Part shown: one piece after another, positions 25,486 to 34,559 of the stretch | Layout: each line of letters starts with the position of its first letter | Numbering within the stretch: the stretch's first letter is position 1 | DNA from: Mastacembelus armatus | Lineage: Eukaryota > Chordata > Actinopteri > Synbranchiformes > Mastacembelidae | DNA length: 64,000 bases | Reading direction: 5' to 3' | Assembly: GCF_900324485.2 (NCBI RefSeq) | Contig: NC_046640.1 | Coordinates: 14,371,673 to 14,435,672 of the forward strand | Position numbers and translations under genes: made by a program | The notes under the pieces: generated by a model | What the model saw: the letters and a program-made list of their open reading frames with translations, nothing else | Database searches by the model: none | What the model was told of the DNA's origin: nothing

Positions 25486-26100
25486 CTGAAAAAACAATAA
25501 CGACATTCAGAAAAAGTATCTAGTAAACAAAAAGAAAGCATTCATGTATTTAGTCATTTATTATGTAAAGTTAAGCTTTTAAATCATCAAAATATTTAAA
25601 AACCATCACATATATATGAGTTTGAGATTGATATTAGAGATAATTTATCAATAGTAAATTTAGAAGTGATTATTTAAGGATTTTTTTATGCATTTACAGT
25701 CACCTTCACTTAGTTTAGCAGTCAAAACGAAAATTTCACATAAATTTAAAATTATCCCCAATCTTGACAATGATCATGAATGAACGTTTCATACACAATA
25801 ATTTATTGTAGTGTCAGTTTTACAATGTATAGTTTTGATAGTAAGTTTTGAAAATGGTTAACAATCATCAAATTTTAAATTGTCACTAAACTTTACAAGG
25901 GTCAGTAATGGACATTTCAAACATAGTAATGGACTGTACTATTCATTTTGCAATATAAAACACTATATTAAGATTATTTAAGTTTTGAAAATTATTTAAA
26001 TGTAGATCCAAAACCAAAATTCTATCTTGTAAATGTTCATGTGTTAAAAATTCCACAACCACTAACATCTTCACAGTATTTGTTAATTGTTTTCAAATCA

Positions 26101-26300
26101 TCTGATCATTTGCAGATGATCAGCTGGTGACTTTCCCTTCACTGACACAGGCTGGTGCCAAAGCAGATGTACAGAATCTCATCTATTATTCATGAATTAA
26201 CATCTTAAATAATATCAATAATCAGTGAGATATAAATGGATTGTTGTCTCCTCAAATTCATCAGAAAGAGAAATTCTATCTTGTTTTATGATGAGGTAAA
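26101..26300 (-). promoter_or_regulatory. candidate J-C intron enhancer, unit 1
   Basis: Around 26103-26122 is the palindrome TGATCATTTGCAGATGATCA, followed by CAGCTG. It packs an octamer-like ATTTGCAG, a CAGATG E-box and a CAGCTG E-box into 25 bases, inside the J1-C1 intron where Ig enhancers often lie. The same block occurs in unit 2. Enhancer function is inferred. Confidence 0.35.
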
Positions 26301-26310
26301 AAGTACTTAC

Positions 26311-26344
26311 TTGTCACAATCAGCTTGGTGCCTTGTCCGAATAC
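26311..26344 (-). CDS. Ig light-chain J segment J1
   Basis: This 34-base J segment encodes VFGQGTKLIVT with the diagnostic FGxG motif and ends in ACA A|GTAAGT, so the phase-1 donor matches the C1 acceptor. It lies 826 bases upstream of C1 in the sense of transcription. A single J serves this unit, and its 23-RSS pairs with the V 12-RSS under the 12/23 rule. Confidence 0.93.
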
Positions 26345-26383
26345 CACAGTGATTCAGTTTGTACACATGGCTGTACAAAAACC
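26345..26383 (-). other. 23-RSS of J1
   Basis: On the minus strand: nonamer GGTTTTTGT, 23-base spacer, heptamer CACTGTG directly before the J codons. Confidence 0.93.
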
Positions 26384-26783
26384 TCCTGACTCTCACTAAT
26401 GAGGGGAGTGGAACTGAAACATCCTGTTGAGACCAACTTTCACTGTCAACATCTCATTCACTTCATCAGTCTGACCATTGTCCAAAATACTGCTGGGATT
26501 GATGAATGAGTCAGAATCTGTTATATGATTGTGTTTTCATGAGACATTATAAAAGTTGAAATATTATCAGTGAATTCAAAGTGATGGTTTTTTATTGTGA
26601 ACATCATTAAACTTATTTGTTGGAATTTTTTTCAGATTTTATAAGGATGTGGATTTTTGTCTGTGTGTTTGTGTTTTCAGAGCAGTTTGTTCAATGTTCT
26701 TTCATGTTTTGTTCCAAGTGAAAATGTTTTAATTGTTTGATTCTGGTCAACATTAATGAAAACTGTGGTGATTCTCTCACTGA

Positions 26784-26811
26784 GGTTTTTGTCACAGTGT
26801 GAATCACTGTG
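26784..26811 (-). other. 12-RSS of V3
   Basis: CACAGTG, 12-base spacer ATTCACACTGTG, ACAAAAACC, read on the minus strand. About 400 bases from J1. Confidence 0.93.
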
Positions 26812-27266
26812 ATACAGCTTCATCAGCAGAGTCATCCCATGTCTGACAGAAATACTGAGCAGAGTCTCCTGTCTCTGTCTGTTTAATGATGAACTGATAA
26901 TCTATGTCTGATGTGGCTTTAGAGTTGAATCGGTCTGAGGAGAATCCTGCTCCAAAGGTTGGTGAACTGTTTGTACGGTAAAATCTCAGAACATACTGAG
27001 GAGCTCCACCAGGAACCTGTTTATACCATCTCAAATAATTTCTATCATCTCTCTGAATGTTGCAGTTGAGAACAACCTCTTGTCCTGTAGAAACTGTGTG
27101 GACAGCAGGCGTCTGGGTCAACACTTTGGCTGCATCCACATCTGTAAAGACACACAGAGAAATACATGAGTGAAAGGTTTGTGTGTGAAAACATGGGCTC
27201 TAACAGGAATGAGAAGAATATCTTACATGTCAGAGCAGTGATGAGAGTGAAGAGGGTCCCCAGCAT
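26812..27266 (-). CDS. Ig light-chain V segment V3 (family VB)
   Basis: VB-family V segment nearest to J1, in the same orientation as J1-C1. Leader exon 27227-27266; V exon 26812-27141 starting VDAAKVLTQTP. Frame open, both Ig cysteines and the FR2 Trp (LRWYKQVPGG) present, second Cys in YFCQTWDDS. It differs from V2 mainly at CDR1 (RDDRNYLRW against RDDGNSVRW) and in the last residues; CDR2 is identical (FYRTNSSPTFG). Joining to J1 would delete about 400 bases. Confidence 0.92.
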
Positions 27267-27609
27267 GTTGTCAGTGTGTGGTGTAAACATCCCTCACTGT
27301 CCAGCTGAGCGGTGATCAGGGAGGAGAAGACAATCTGAAGCTTATAAAGAGCCTGAGGAGAAGAGGAGGAGGAGGAGTTTCAGGTCTCAGCTCAGTTTTT
27401 ATTCCTTTATCAGTGACATCATGTGAAGTTTGTATTTTTACAATATGCACTTGACTTATTTTTGATATTCCCTTAATGACTTTATGGACATCTTTTCATA
27501 TTGTTTTAGGAAGTTTCCTTGTATCCATATGAGATCCACTTCTTAAATCCATGATATCCATGTTTTGTAAAGTTTTTTTATTTTTCTTTCAGCTGCTTCT
27601 GTTCTTGTT

Positions 27610-27779
27610 TGCCACAGTGGATCAATGGATCTGAATAATCGATTTGGCACAAGTTTTACACCAGATGCCCTTCCTGATGCAACTTCAGTGGCTGACGATA
27701 GTGGCCCCTGGTCTTCCAGCTTAGTCTCCCATCCCAGTACTAACTAGGCACGGTCCTGCTTAGCTTCTGAGATCAGACT
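27610..27779 (-). repeat. dispersed repeat with 5S rRNA-like segment
   Basis: On the minus strand, 27723-27778 reads like the internal control region of 5S rRNA (CTGATCTC-like start, AAGCTAAGCAGG, TAGTTAGTACTGGGATGGGA). It is joined to a segment that shares GATGCCCTTCCTGA with the LINE at 35.8 kb. It is a 5S-like repeat or SINE-type piece, not a functional 5S gene: the two ends of 5S are missing. It sits between V3 and V4 and accounts for part of the wider spacing of that pair. Confidence 0.65.
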
Positions 27780-28567
27780 CTATCCATGTTTTGTAAAGTA
27801 CTGATTAAAAAAAACATCAAACCTCAGTGATAAATAAAATGACTAGTTTAAACAATAATAAAATGTTTCCTCATGAGCTTATTAATTAATATAAATTTTG
27901 AATGTTTATTCTTTTTTTAATATACTGAAGATACAAAGATCAGGATTATGTTGATATGTCAGGTATTTAGAAAATGTTGTTTAGCTGTGTGTTAAAGAAC
28001 AAATCTTTTTGTGGTTTGTAATATTTGTTGAAGTAGGTTATATATTTCTTTGAAGCCTGGTGATATCCATTTCATCAGTATGATTAACTCCATCACTGTC
28101 AGTTTTTAAGTTGCTCTTAAACATGCTGTTATTACAGGGATACATCAGAGCTGAACATTATATGAAACTGTATTTTGTAATGAGCAGGGTAAAGAGTTTG
28201 GGTTAATCTCTCTTCCTAGTTTTATACAAGAATTTGCTATTACCAAAATAAAATGAGTCATATTGAAGAAGACTCTGTTTTAGTCATAAGAAACACATCA
28301 CTACGTCTACATGGAATATTGACCATAAGAAGTCAGTGCAAACACTGTCGTCTTTGCTGCAAGTAAACATCTATCAGTAAATCTTTATGGTAAGTGCTGG
28401 ATAAATCTCATGATCGCTCAGATTCAGGGGATTTTTGTAGAAAAAAATAAAGTGAAAGAATTTAAATGTTTTGAAAATCATAATTTTTATGTATGAGAAT
28501 TTAAAGTAAACATTGTCATCCATTAAGAACCATCAGTAAGTTAAAAAGCAGAAGTGTTTAGTGAGAA

Positions 28568-28595
28568 GGTTTTTGTCACAGTGTAAATCACTGTG
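28568..28595 (-). other. 12-RSS of V4
   Basis: CACAGTG, spacer ATTTACACTGTG, ACAAAAACC on the minus strand. Confidence 0.93.
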
Positions 28596-29057
28596 ATACA
28601 TTCTCCTTAGCAGAGCTGTCCCATGTTTGACAGTAATAGACTGCTGAGTCTCCTTCCTCCACATTGTTGATGGTCAAACGATAATCTGATGTTGACTGAT
28701 GGTTTGATGTGAATTTGGGAGATGAGAAACCAGAGCCATAGGTTGGAGAACTATGAGAATGATAAAACCTTAATATATATTGAGGAACTCCTCCCCGGAT
28801 CTGTTTATACCAGTGAGCATAACTGTTAGTAACAGTCCCCAGGTTACAGTCCATGGTGGCTGTCTCTCCTTTCCTCACTGTGACAACAGGAGGCTTCTGT
28901 GTCACCACCGTCACACCACTCACACCTGGAAACAACAAGATGACATGGAGTCAAGAGAAACACACAGACTGATGAATCCAACATGAGGTCAGAGCTGCAG
29001 TGAGTCAGCCTCCTTACATGTCAGAGCAGTGATGAGAGTGCAGAGGGTCCCCAGCAT
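28596..29057 (-). CDS. Ig light-chain V segment V4 (family VA)
   Basis: VA-family V segment upstream of V3 in the J1-C1 unit. Leader exon 29018-29057 (MLGTLCTLITALT), V exon 28596-28925. Same framework as V1, but CDR1 is TVTNSYAHW and the CDR2 flank LRFYHSHSSPTYG. FR2 carries KQIRGG where V1 and V6 have KQTPGG. Both cysteines and the open frame are kept. Upstream on the minus strand, ATGCAGAT about 170 bases before the leader is an Ig-octamer variant. Confidence 0.92.
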
Positions 29058-29426
29058 GTTGTCAGTGTGTGCTGAGAATGGCCTTGTAACTTGGAAAGTG
29101 AGTTAACTGCTGACAGATTAGAGGGTTTGGAGGATGAGGAGAGGAGGTGCTGGAGGAGCAATTTATTCCAACAGTGAAACTGAGAGTGACTGACAGGAGG
29201 AGGAGCTTTGGCTCAATCTGCATGGTCACATGTGCTGGTTTCTCATTTAAAATTCTTCAATATGCCATAATATGATGTTATAATTTAATTTTCTTGCATA
29301 ATTTATTGTATTTGATTTTATTTACTATCTTTTAAAATATTTACCAAGTCAACAAAAAACATTTACTGTGACATTAAACCTTTGACTCTGTGCACATGAA
29401 CCTAAACACCACTCACACACATCACA

Positions 29427-29865
29427 GGTCAAATTTCTATGATTGACCAAACGAAAATCATTAAAACATGATTGTGTTTCCAGTCAGAAACTGTTTGCTC
29501 TCATTTGACAGAGAACTGACACTTGACATGTTCATTTACATGGAGCTATAAATAAGTAGAGGAGGCCTGCAGGTGCATCCTGGAAAGGCAGAGCAGAGAG
29601 GTGATGCTTCACTGATGAGGATGAAATCTCACTTTCATTTCCTGCTCTTTTCTAAAAACCTCAACTTCTACAAATGATTATATCTTGAAAAAGTCATATT
29701 CATTTCTCTGTTGTGTTTCCATTACAAATGTCCACCTAATGATCATGTAGTTTTCAGAATTTCAATAATCATAATCAAAAACATGCCTGTTATCTGTGTC
29801 CTAGATTAGCTGCAAGTGTCAAACATCATGAGAAAAGTCAAATCTAGTGAACATTAAAACATGTT
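29427..29865 (+). repeat. Ig-locus repeated block, copy 3 (3' of C2)
   Basis: Third copy, placed against C2 as copy 2 is against C1, about 4.95 kb away. It retains CTATAAATA and CAGGTG. Orientation is opposite to C transcription. Confidence 0.8.
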
Positions 29866-30108
29866 GTAGAACATTATTGTCTTAATTGATCCTTTCATAA
29901 GTACAAAGAAATACAAAGTTTTATTCAGTTTTTTTATTGTCTGATTCTTTAAAATGCAGCAAAGACAAAGCTGACACAACATTTCCATCTAAGTGTCACA
30001 ACATGTATTAGAAGCAGGCAGACATCTTTTCTAACATGTGAACTTTGTAATGAGCAAACAGCACAAAGAGCAAAGAAGCAGATGTCAAATGGTCATTCTG
30101 GTCCTCTA

Positions 30109-30434
30109 CTATTGTTCAGTGGGACAGGCAGACTTGTTGATGGTTTTCTCTGAAGTCTGGGAGCCCAAAGACACTTTACATGTGTAAACCTTATCCATGT
30201 TCCAGTCTGACGTCTGGATGTCCAAAAAGCTGCTGATTTGGAAAGTCTGGTCGGGTTGCTGAATAGCGGTGCTGGTAGAGACCCCACTGCTCACTGGACT
30301 CCCAGCAGCCAACCAGGTAACCTCTGCAAAAGGCACAGACTGGCTGGACAAACAGACCAGAGCAGCTTTGTTGGAGCGGAGCTCAGCACTGGATGGAGGG
30401 AAGACTGTCAGGACAGGAGGAGGGAGACTGGAGC
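30109..30434 (-). CDS. Ig light-chain constant exon C2
   Basis: Second constant exon, 326 bases like C1, with the same phase-1 acceptor, cysteines (ALVCLSS and YTCKVS), domain Trp (EVTWLAAG) and the final SACPTEQ*. It lies 4,949 bases from C1, giving the tandem-unit length. The near identity extends into the 3' flank, so the duplication is young or homogenised by conversion. Expression would follow V5 or V6 joining to J2. Confidence 0.92.
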
Positions 30435-30604
30435 CTGAAAAAACAATAACGACATTCACAATAAAACATATATTAAACAAATATTCAATAAGTAGCATTT
30501 ATGCATTTATTCATTTATTACTTGATTTGGAAAAAGAAGAACAATAATGAAGTAAATCACAAATAAACATAAAAATCAACGCAAATTATAGGAGTTACAG
30601 TTTG

Positions 30605-30730
30605 ATCTTCTTCTTTTCCTTTCTGCTGCTCCCTTCAGGGGTGTCCACAGCGAATCATATGCATCCATTTAACCCACACCAACTATCCTCATGTCCTCCT
30701 ACACCTCCTACTCCTACTACATAGGAGGTC
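30605..30730. repeat. fragment of a fish LINE-type repeat
   Basis: Contains TTTCTGCTGCTCCCTTCAGG, GTGTCCACAGCGAATCAT and a run of TCCTCC/ACACC. I recognise this as a widespread teleost RTE-like repeat end. It interrupts the J2-C2 intron and is absent from the matching place in the J1-C1 intron. Confidence 0.5.
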
Positions 30731-31083
30731 CAGTTTGATATTTATGGAAAAATCTATCAATTACAAACTTGGAATTATTATGATTATTTAAGGATCTTTT
30801 TTTTCATCAAATTAAAAAAATAAATGTTTAACTTAAAATTACATTCAGCTAAATTTTCAATTGTCACTAAACTTTACAAGGGTCAGTAATGAACATTTCA
30901 GACGTAGTAATGGACTGTACTATTCATTTTGCAATATAAAACACTATATTAAGATTATTTAAGTTTTGAAAATTATTTAAATGTAGATCCAAAACCAAAA
31001 TTCTGTCTTGTAAATGTTCATGTGTTAAAAATTTCACAACCACTAACATCTTCACAGTATTTGTTAATTGTTTTCAAATCATC

Positions 31084-31280
31084 TGATCATTTGCAGATGA
31101 TCAGCTGGTGACTTTCCCTTCACTGACACAGGCTGGTGCCAAAGCAGATGTACAGAATCTCATCTATTATTCATGAATCAACATCTTAAATAATATCAAT
31201 AATCAGTGAGATATAAATGGATTGTTGTCTCCTCAAATTCATCAGAAAGAGAAATTCTATCTTGTTTTATGATGAGGTAA
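31084..31280 (-). promoter_or_regulatory. candidate J-C intron enhancer, unit 2
   Basis: Copy of the unit 1 block with the same 20-base palindrome (31084-31103) and CAGCTG beside it. The palindrome is unchanged between units although the rest of the two introns differs by insertions. Confidence 0.35.
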
Positions 31281-31291
31281 AAAGTACTTAC

Positions 31292-31325
31292 TTGTCACAA
31301 TCAGCTTGGTGCCTTGTCCGAATAC
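31292..31325 (-). CDS. Ig light-chain J segment J2
   Basis: Encodes VFGQGTKLIVT with the FGxG motif and a phase-1 GTAAGT donor; identical to J1 in sequence. It is the only J seen for C2, which lies 858 bases downstream. Confidence 0.93.
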
Positions 31326-31364
31326 CACAGTGATTCAGTTTGTACACATGGCTGTACAAAAACC
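31326..31364 (-). other. 23-RSS of J2
   Basis: GGTTTTTGT, 23-base spacer, CACTGTG, identical to that of J1. Confidence 0.93.
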
Positions 31365-31764
31365 TCCTGACTCTCACTAATGAGGGGAGTGGAACTGAAA
31401 CATCCTGTTGAGACCAACTTTCACTGGCAACATCTCATTCACTTCATCAGTCTGACCATTGTCCAAAATACTGCTGGGATTGATGAATGTGTCAGAATGT
31501 GTTATATGATTGTGTTTTCATGAGACATTATAAAAGTTGAAATATTATCAGTGAATTCAAAGTGATGGTTTCTTATTATGAGCATCATTAAACTTATTTG
31601 CTGGAATTTTTTTCTGATTTTATAAGGATGTGGATTTTTGTCTGTGTGTTTGTGTCTTCAGAGCAGTTTGTTCAATGTTCTTTCATGTTTTGTTCCAGTT
31701 TCAAAGTTTTTAATTGTGTGATTCTGGTCAACATTAATGAAAACTGTGGTGATTCTCTCACTGA

Positions 31765-31792
31765 GGTTTTTGTCACAGTGTGAATCACTGTG
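31765..31792 (-). other. 12-RSS of V5
   Basis: CACAGTG, spacer ATTCACACTGTG, ACAAAAACC on the minus strand. Confidence 0.93.
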
Positions 31793-32247
31793 ATACAGCT
31801 TCATTAGCAGAGTCATCCCATGTCTGACAGAAATACTGAGCAGAGTCTCCTGTCTCTGTCTGTTTAATGATGAACTGATAATCTATGTCTGATGTGGCTT
31901 TAGAGTTGAATCGGTCTGAGGAGAATCCTACTCCAAAGCTCGGTGAACTATCGGAATGGTGAAAGTCAAGAACATACTGAGGAGCTCCACCAGGAACCTG
32001 TTTATACCAGCTCACATAATTGCTATCATCTCTCTGAATGTTGCAGTTGAGAACAACCTCTTGTCCTGTAGAAACTGTGTGGACAGCAGGCGTCTGGGTC
32101 AACACTATGGCTGCATCCACATCTGTAAAGACACACAGAGAAATACATGAGTGAAAGGTTTGTGTGTGAAAACATGGGCTCTAACAGGAATGAGAAGAAT
32201 ATCTTACATGTCAGAGCAGTGATGAGAGTGAAGAGGGTCCCCAGCAT
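31793..32247 (-). CDS. Ig light-chain V segment V5 (family VB)
   Basis: VB segment of unit 2. Leader 32208-32247, V exon 31793-32122. Framework as V2 and V3, but CDR1 (RDDSNYVSW) and the CDR2 region (LDFHHSDSSPSFGVG) are changed. The changes cluster where antigen contacts are expected, while the flanks are nearly identical to V3. Open frame, both cysteines present, 12-RSS in place. A TATA-like CTTTATAAG lies about 80 bases upstream of the leader (minus strand). Confidence 0.92.
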
Positions 32248-33215
32248 GTTGTCAGTGTGTGGTGTAAACGTCCCTCACTGTCCAGCTGAGAGGTGAGCAG
32301 GGAGGAGAAGACAATCTGAAGCTTATAAAGAGCCTGAGGAGAAGAGGAGGAGGAGTTTTAGGTCTCAGCTCAATTTTCTCTCATAAATGAATGACATGTA
32401 CAATTTGTATTATCAACTTCAAAAAATGTCTTCTTACAATGATAATTGAAGTATTTTCTTATGGTTTTTATATGAATCATTTTTTAATGCTTAATAATTT
32501 TTTTCTCATTCAGGGAATAACAATTTAAACTACAGAATTTGATTTAGGATCATTACATCAAAATTACCTCAACATTATAATTATTTGATGTCAGCGGCAT
32601 CCTCATCAGAGAACAGAGAAAGCAAAATTTTGCTATTTTTTCCAGTGTTGTGTCTCACAAGAGAAAGTGTTTTCATATTTTTGGAAATACTGCTCTAAAC
32701 AAACTAATGAATAATCTCTGTGTGTAGATGACCTAATGGCAGGTGAATGTAATGTTTTAATTTTCTTGTGTTTCATCTGGTCCTTAATTAAGTTTTTAAA
32801 CTTTTGTGTGTGATTTGACTTTTAACAATAGTTTCTCACAAACAAACCAAAACAAACACATCCATTCATCCATTAGCTGTAATCAGTTTTTTCTCTTAAC
32901 CATTTGACAAATGACATTGTAAGAGGCACTGAAGACTCTGCACAGGGAGCCCCAATGTCCCAGGCAGAGCTGACATGTAGGAACATACAACCATTCACCC
33001 TCACAGTCACAACTACAGTCAGTTTCCAGTGCTTGACTTTGAACTGTCAGAAAAAACTCACACGTAGGGAGGGTTTAGCAGGACATGTTAGATTTAATGT
33101 TTACTTAATACTTTTTTTTTTATTTAGAGTTTTGTTAATGTTGGTACTTGGTTGGTTGATCTAAAGACAGATGACAAGTGTCATGGACTCAAAAAGCAGA
33201 AGTGTTTAGTGAGGA

Positions 33216-33243
33216 GGTTTTTGCCACAGTGTAAATCACTGTG
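33216..33243 (-). other. 12-RSS of V6 (nonamer variant)
   Basis: Heptamer CACAGTG and spacer as in the other VA segments. The nonamer reads GCAAAAACC, one base from the ACAAAAACC of the other five V segments. Confidence 0.92.
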
Positions 33244-33705
33244 ATACATACTCCTTAGCAGAATCATCCCATGTTTTACAGTAATAGACTGCTGAGTCTC
33301 CTTCCTCCACATTGTTGATGATCAAACGATAATCTGATGTTGACTGATGGTTTGATGTGAATTTGGGAGACGAGAAACCAGAGCCATAGGTGGGAGAACT
33401 ATTTGGATGATAAAAATACAGTACAAACTGAGGAACTCCTCCAGGAGTCTGTTTATACCACCAAGCAGCACTGTCAGTAACAGTCCCCAGGTTACAGTCC
33501 ATGGTGGCTGTCTCTCCTTTCCTCACTGTGACAACAGGAGGCTTCTGTGTCACCACCGTCACACCACTCACACCTGGAAACAACAAGATGACATGGAGTC
33601 AAGAGAAACACACAGACTGATGAATCCAACATGAGGTCAGAGCTGCAGTGAGTCAGCCTCCTTACATGTCAGAGCAGTGATGAGAGTGCAGAGGGTCCCC
33701 AGCAT
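33244..33705 (-). CDS. Ig light-chain V segment V6 (family VA)
   Basis: VA segment at the outer end of unit 2. Leader exon 33666-33705, V exon 33244-33573 beginning VSGVTVVTQKPPVV. CDR1 is TVTDSAAWW and the CDR2 flank LYFYHPNSSPTYG; the second Cys lies in YYCKTWDDS. Open frame. It is offset 4,648 bases from V4, against 4,981 for V3/V5, so the two units differ by insertions between VA and VB. The octamer-like ATGCAGAT lies upstream as in V1 and V4. Confidence 0.92.
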
Positions 33706-34077
33706 GTTGTCAGTGTGTGCTGAGAATGGCCTTGTAACTTGCAAAGTGAGTTAACTGCTGACAGATTAGAGGGTTTGGAGGATGAGGAGAGGAGGTGCTG
33801 GAGGAGCAATTTATTCCGACAGTGAAACTGAGAGTGACTGACAGGAGGAGGAGCTTTGGCTCAATCTGCATGGTCACATGTGCTGGTTTCTTGTTTAAAA
33901 TTCTTCAATATGCCATGGTGTGATGTCATAATTTAATTTTCTTGCATAATTTATTGTATTTGATTTTAGTTATTATCTTTTAAAATATTATCCATCTCAA
34001 CAAGACACATTTAACTGTGACATTAAACCTTTGACTCTGTGCACATGAACCTAAACACCACTCACACACATCACAGC

Positions 34078-34272
34078 TCAAATTTCTATGATTGACCAAA
34101 CAAAAATCATTAAAACATGATTGTGTTTACAGTCAGAAACGGACACTTGACATGCTCATTTACATGGAGTTATGAATAAGTATCAGGCCTGCAGGTGCAT
34201 CCTGGGAAGGAGGCGCACTGAGGTAATGCTTCACTGATGGAGGATAAAATCTCACTTTCATTTACTGCTCAT
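34078..34272 (+). repeat. Ig-locus repeated block, copy 4 (partial)
   Basis: Truncated, diverged copy at the outer boundary of the locus. The TATA-like element is altered to TATGAATA. It stops after the CATTTACTGCTCATTT segment. Confidence 0.7.
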
Positions 34273-34559
34273 TTAAATATCCTTCACTATGAAGCGCTGT
34301 TAGGGATATTATTCAGAAATTCTCTCACACATGTTTTTACCTGTTTTTCCCTTTCAGGTCTACAGGTGGAGGAACAAGCTGCCTGTCTCTCTTAGAGAGA
34401 AGAACACCCCACATTCAGACCTACAGACAATTTAGTCACCATCCAACATAACCGGCATGTCTGAAGATAATGGATGGATCTTTCACGGTCATTTTCTTCC
34501 TTGACATTGTTTTTTAACTTTTGACAACCAGCAAAATAGGTGCATGGGTCCATAGGAGT

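Noticed and set aside
34360-34395. J-like GGTGGAGGAACAAGCTG after a pyrimidine-rich tract on the plus strand
   Set aside because: It resembles an FGGGTKL J core but is one base short for the frame, lacks the Phe codon and has no heptamer or nonamer upstream. Probably coincidence.
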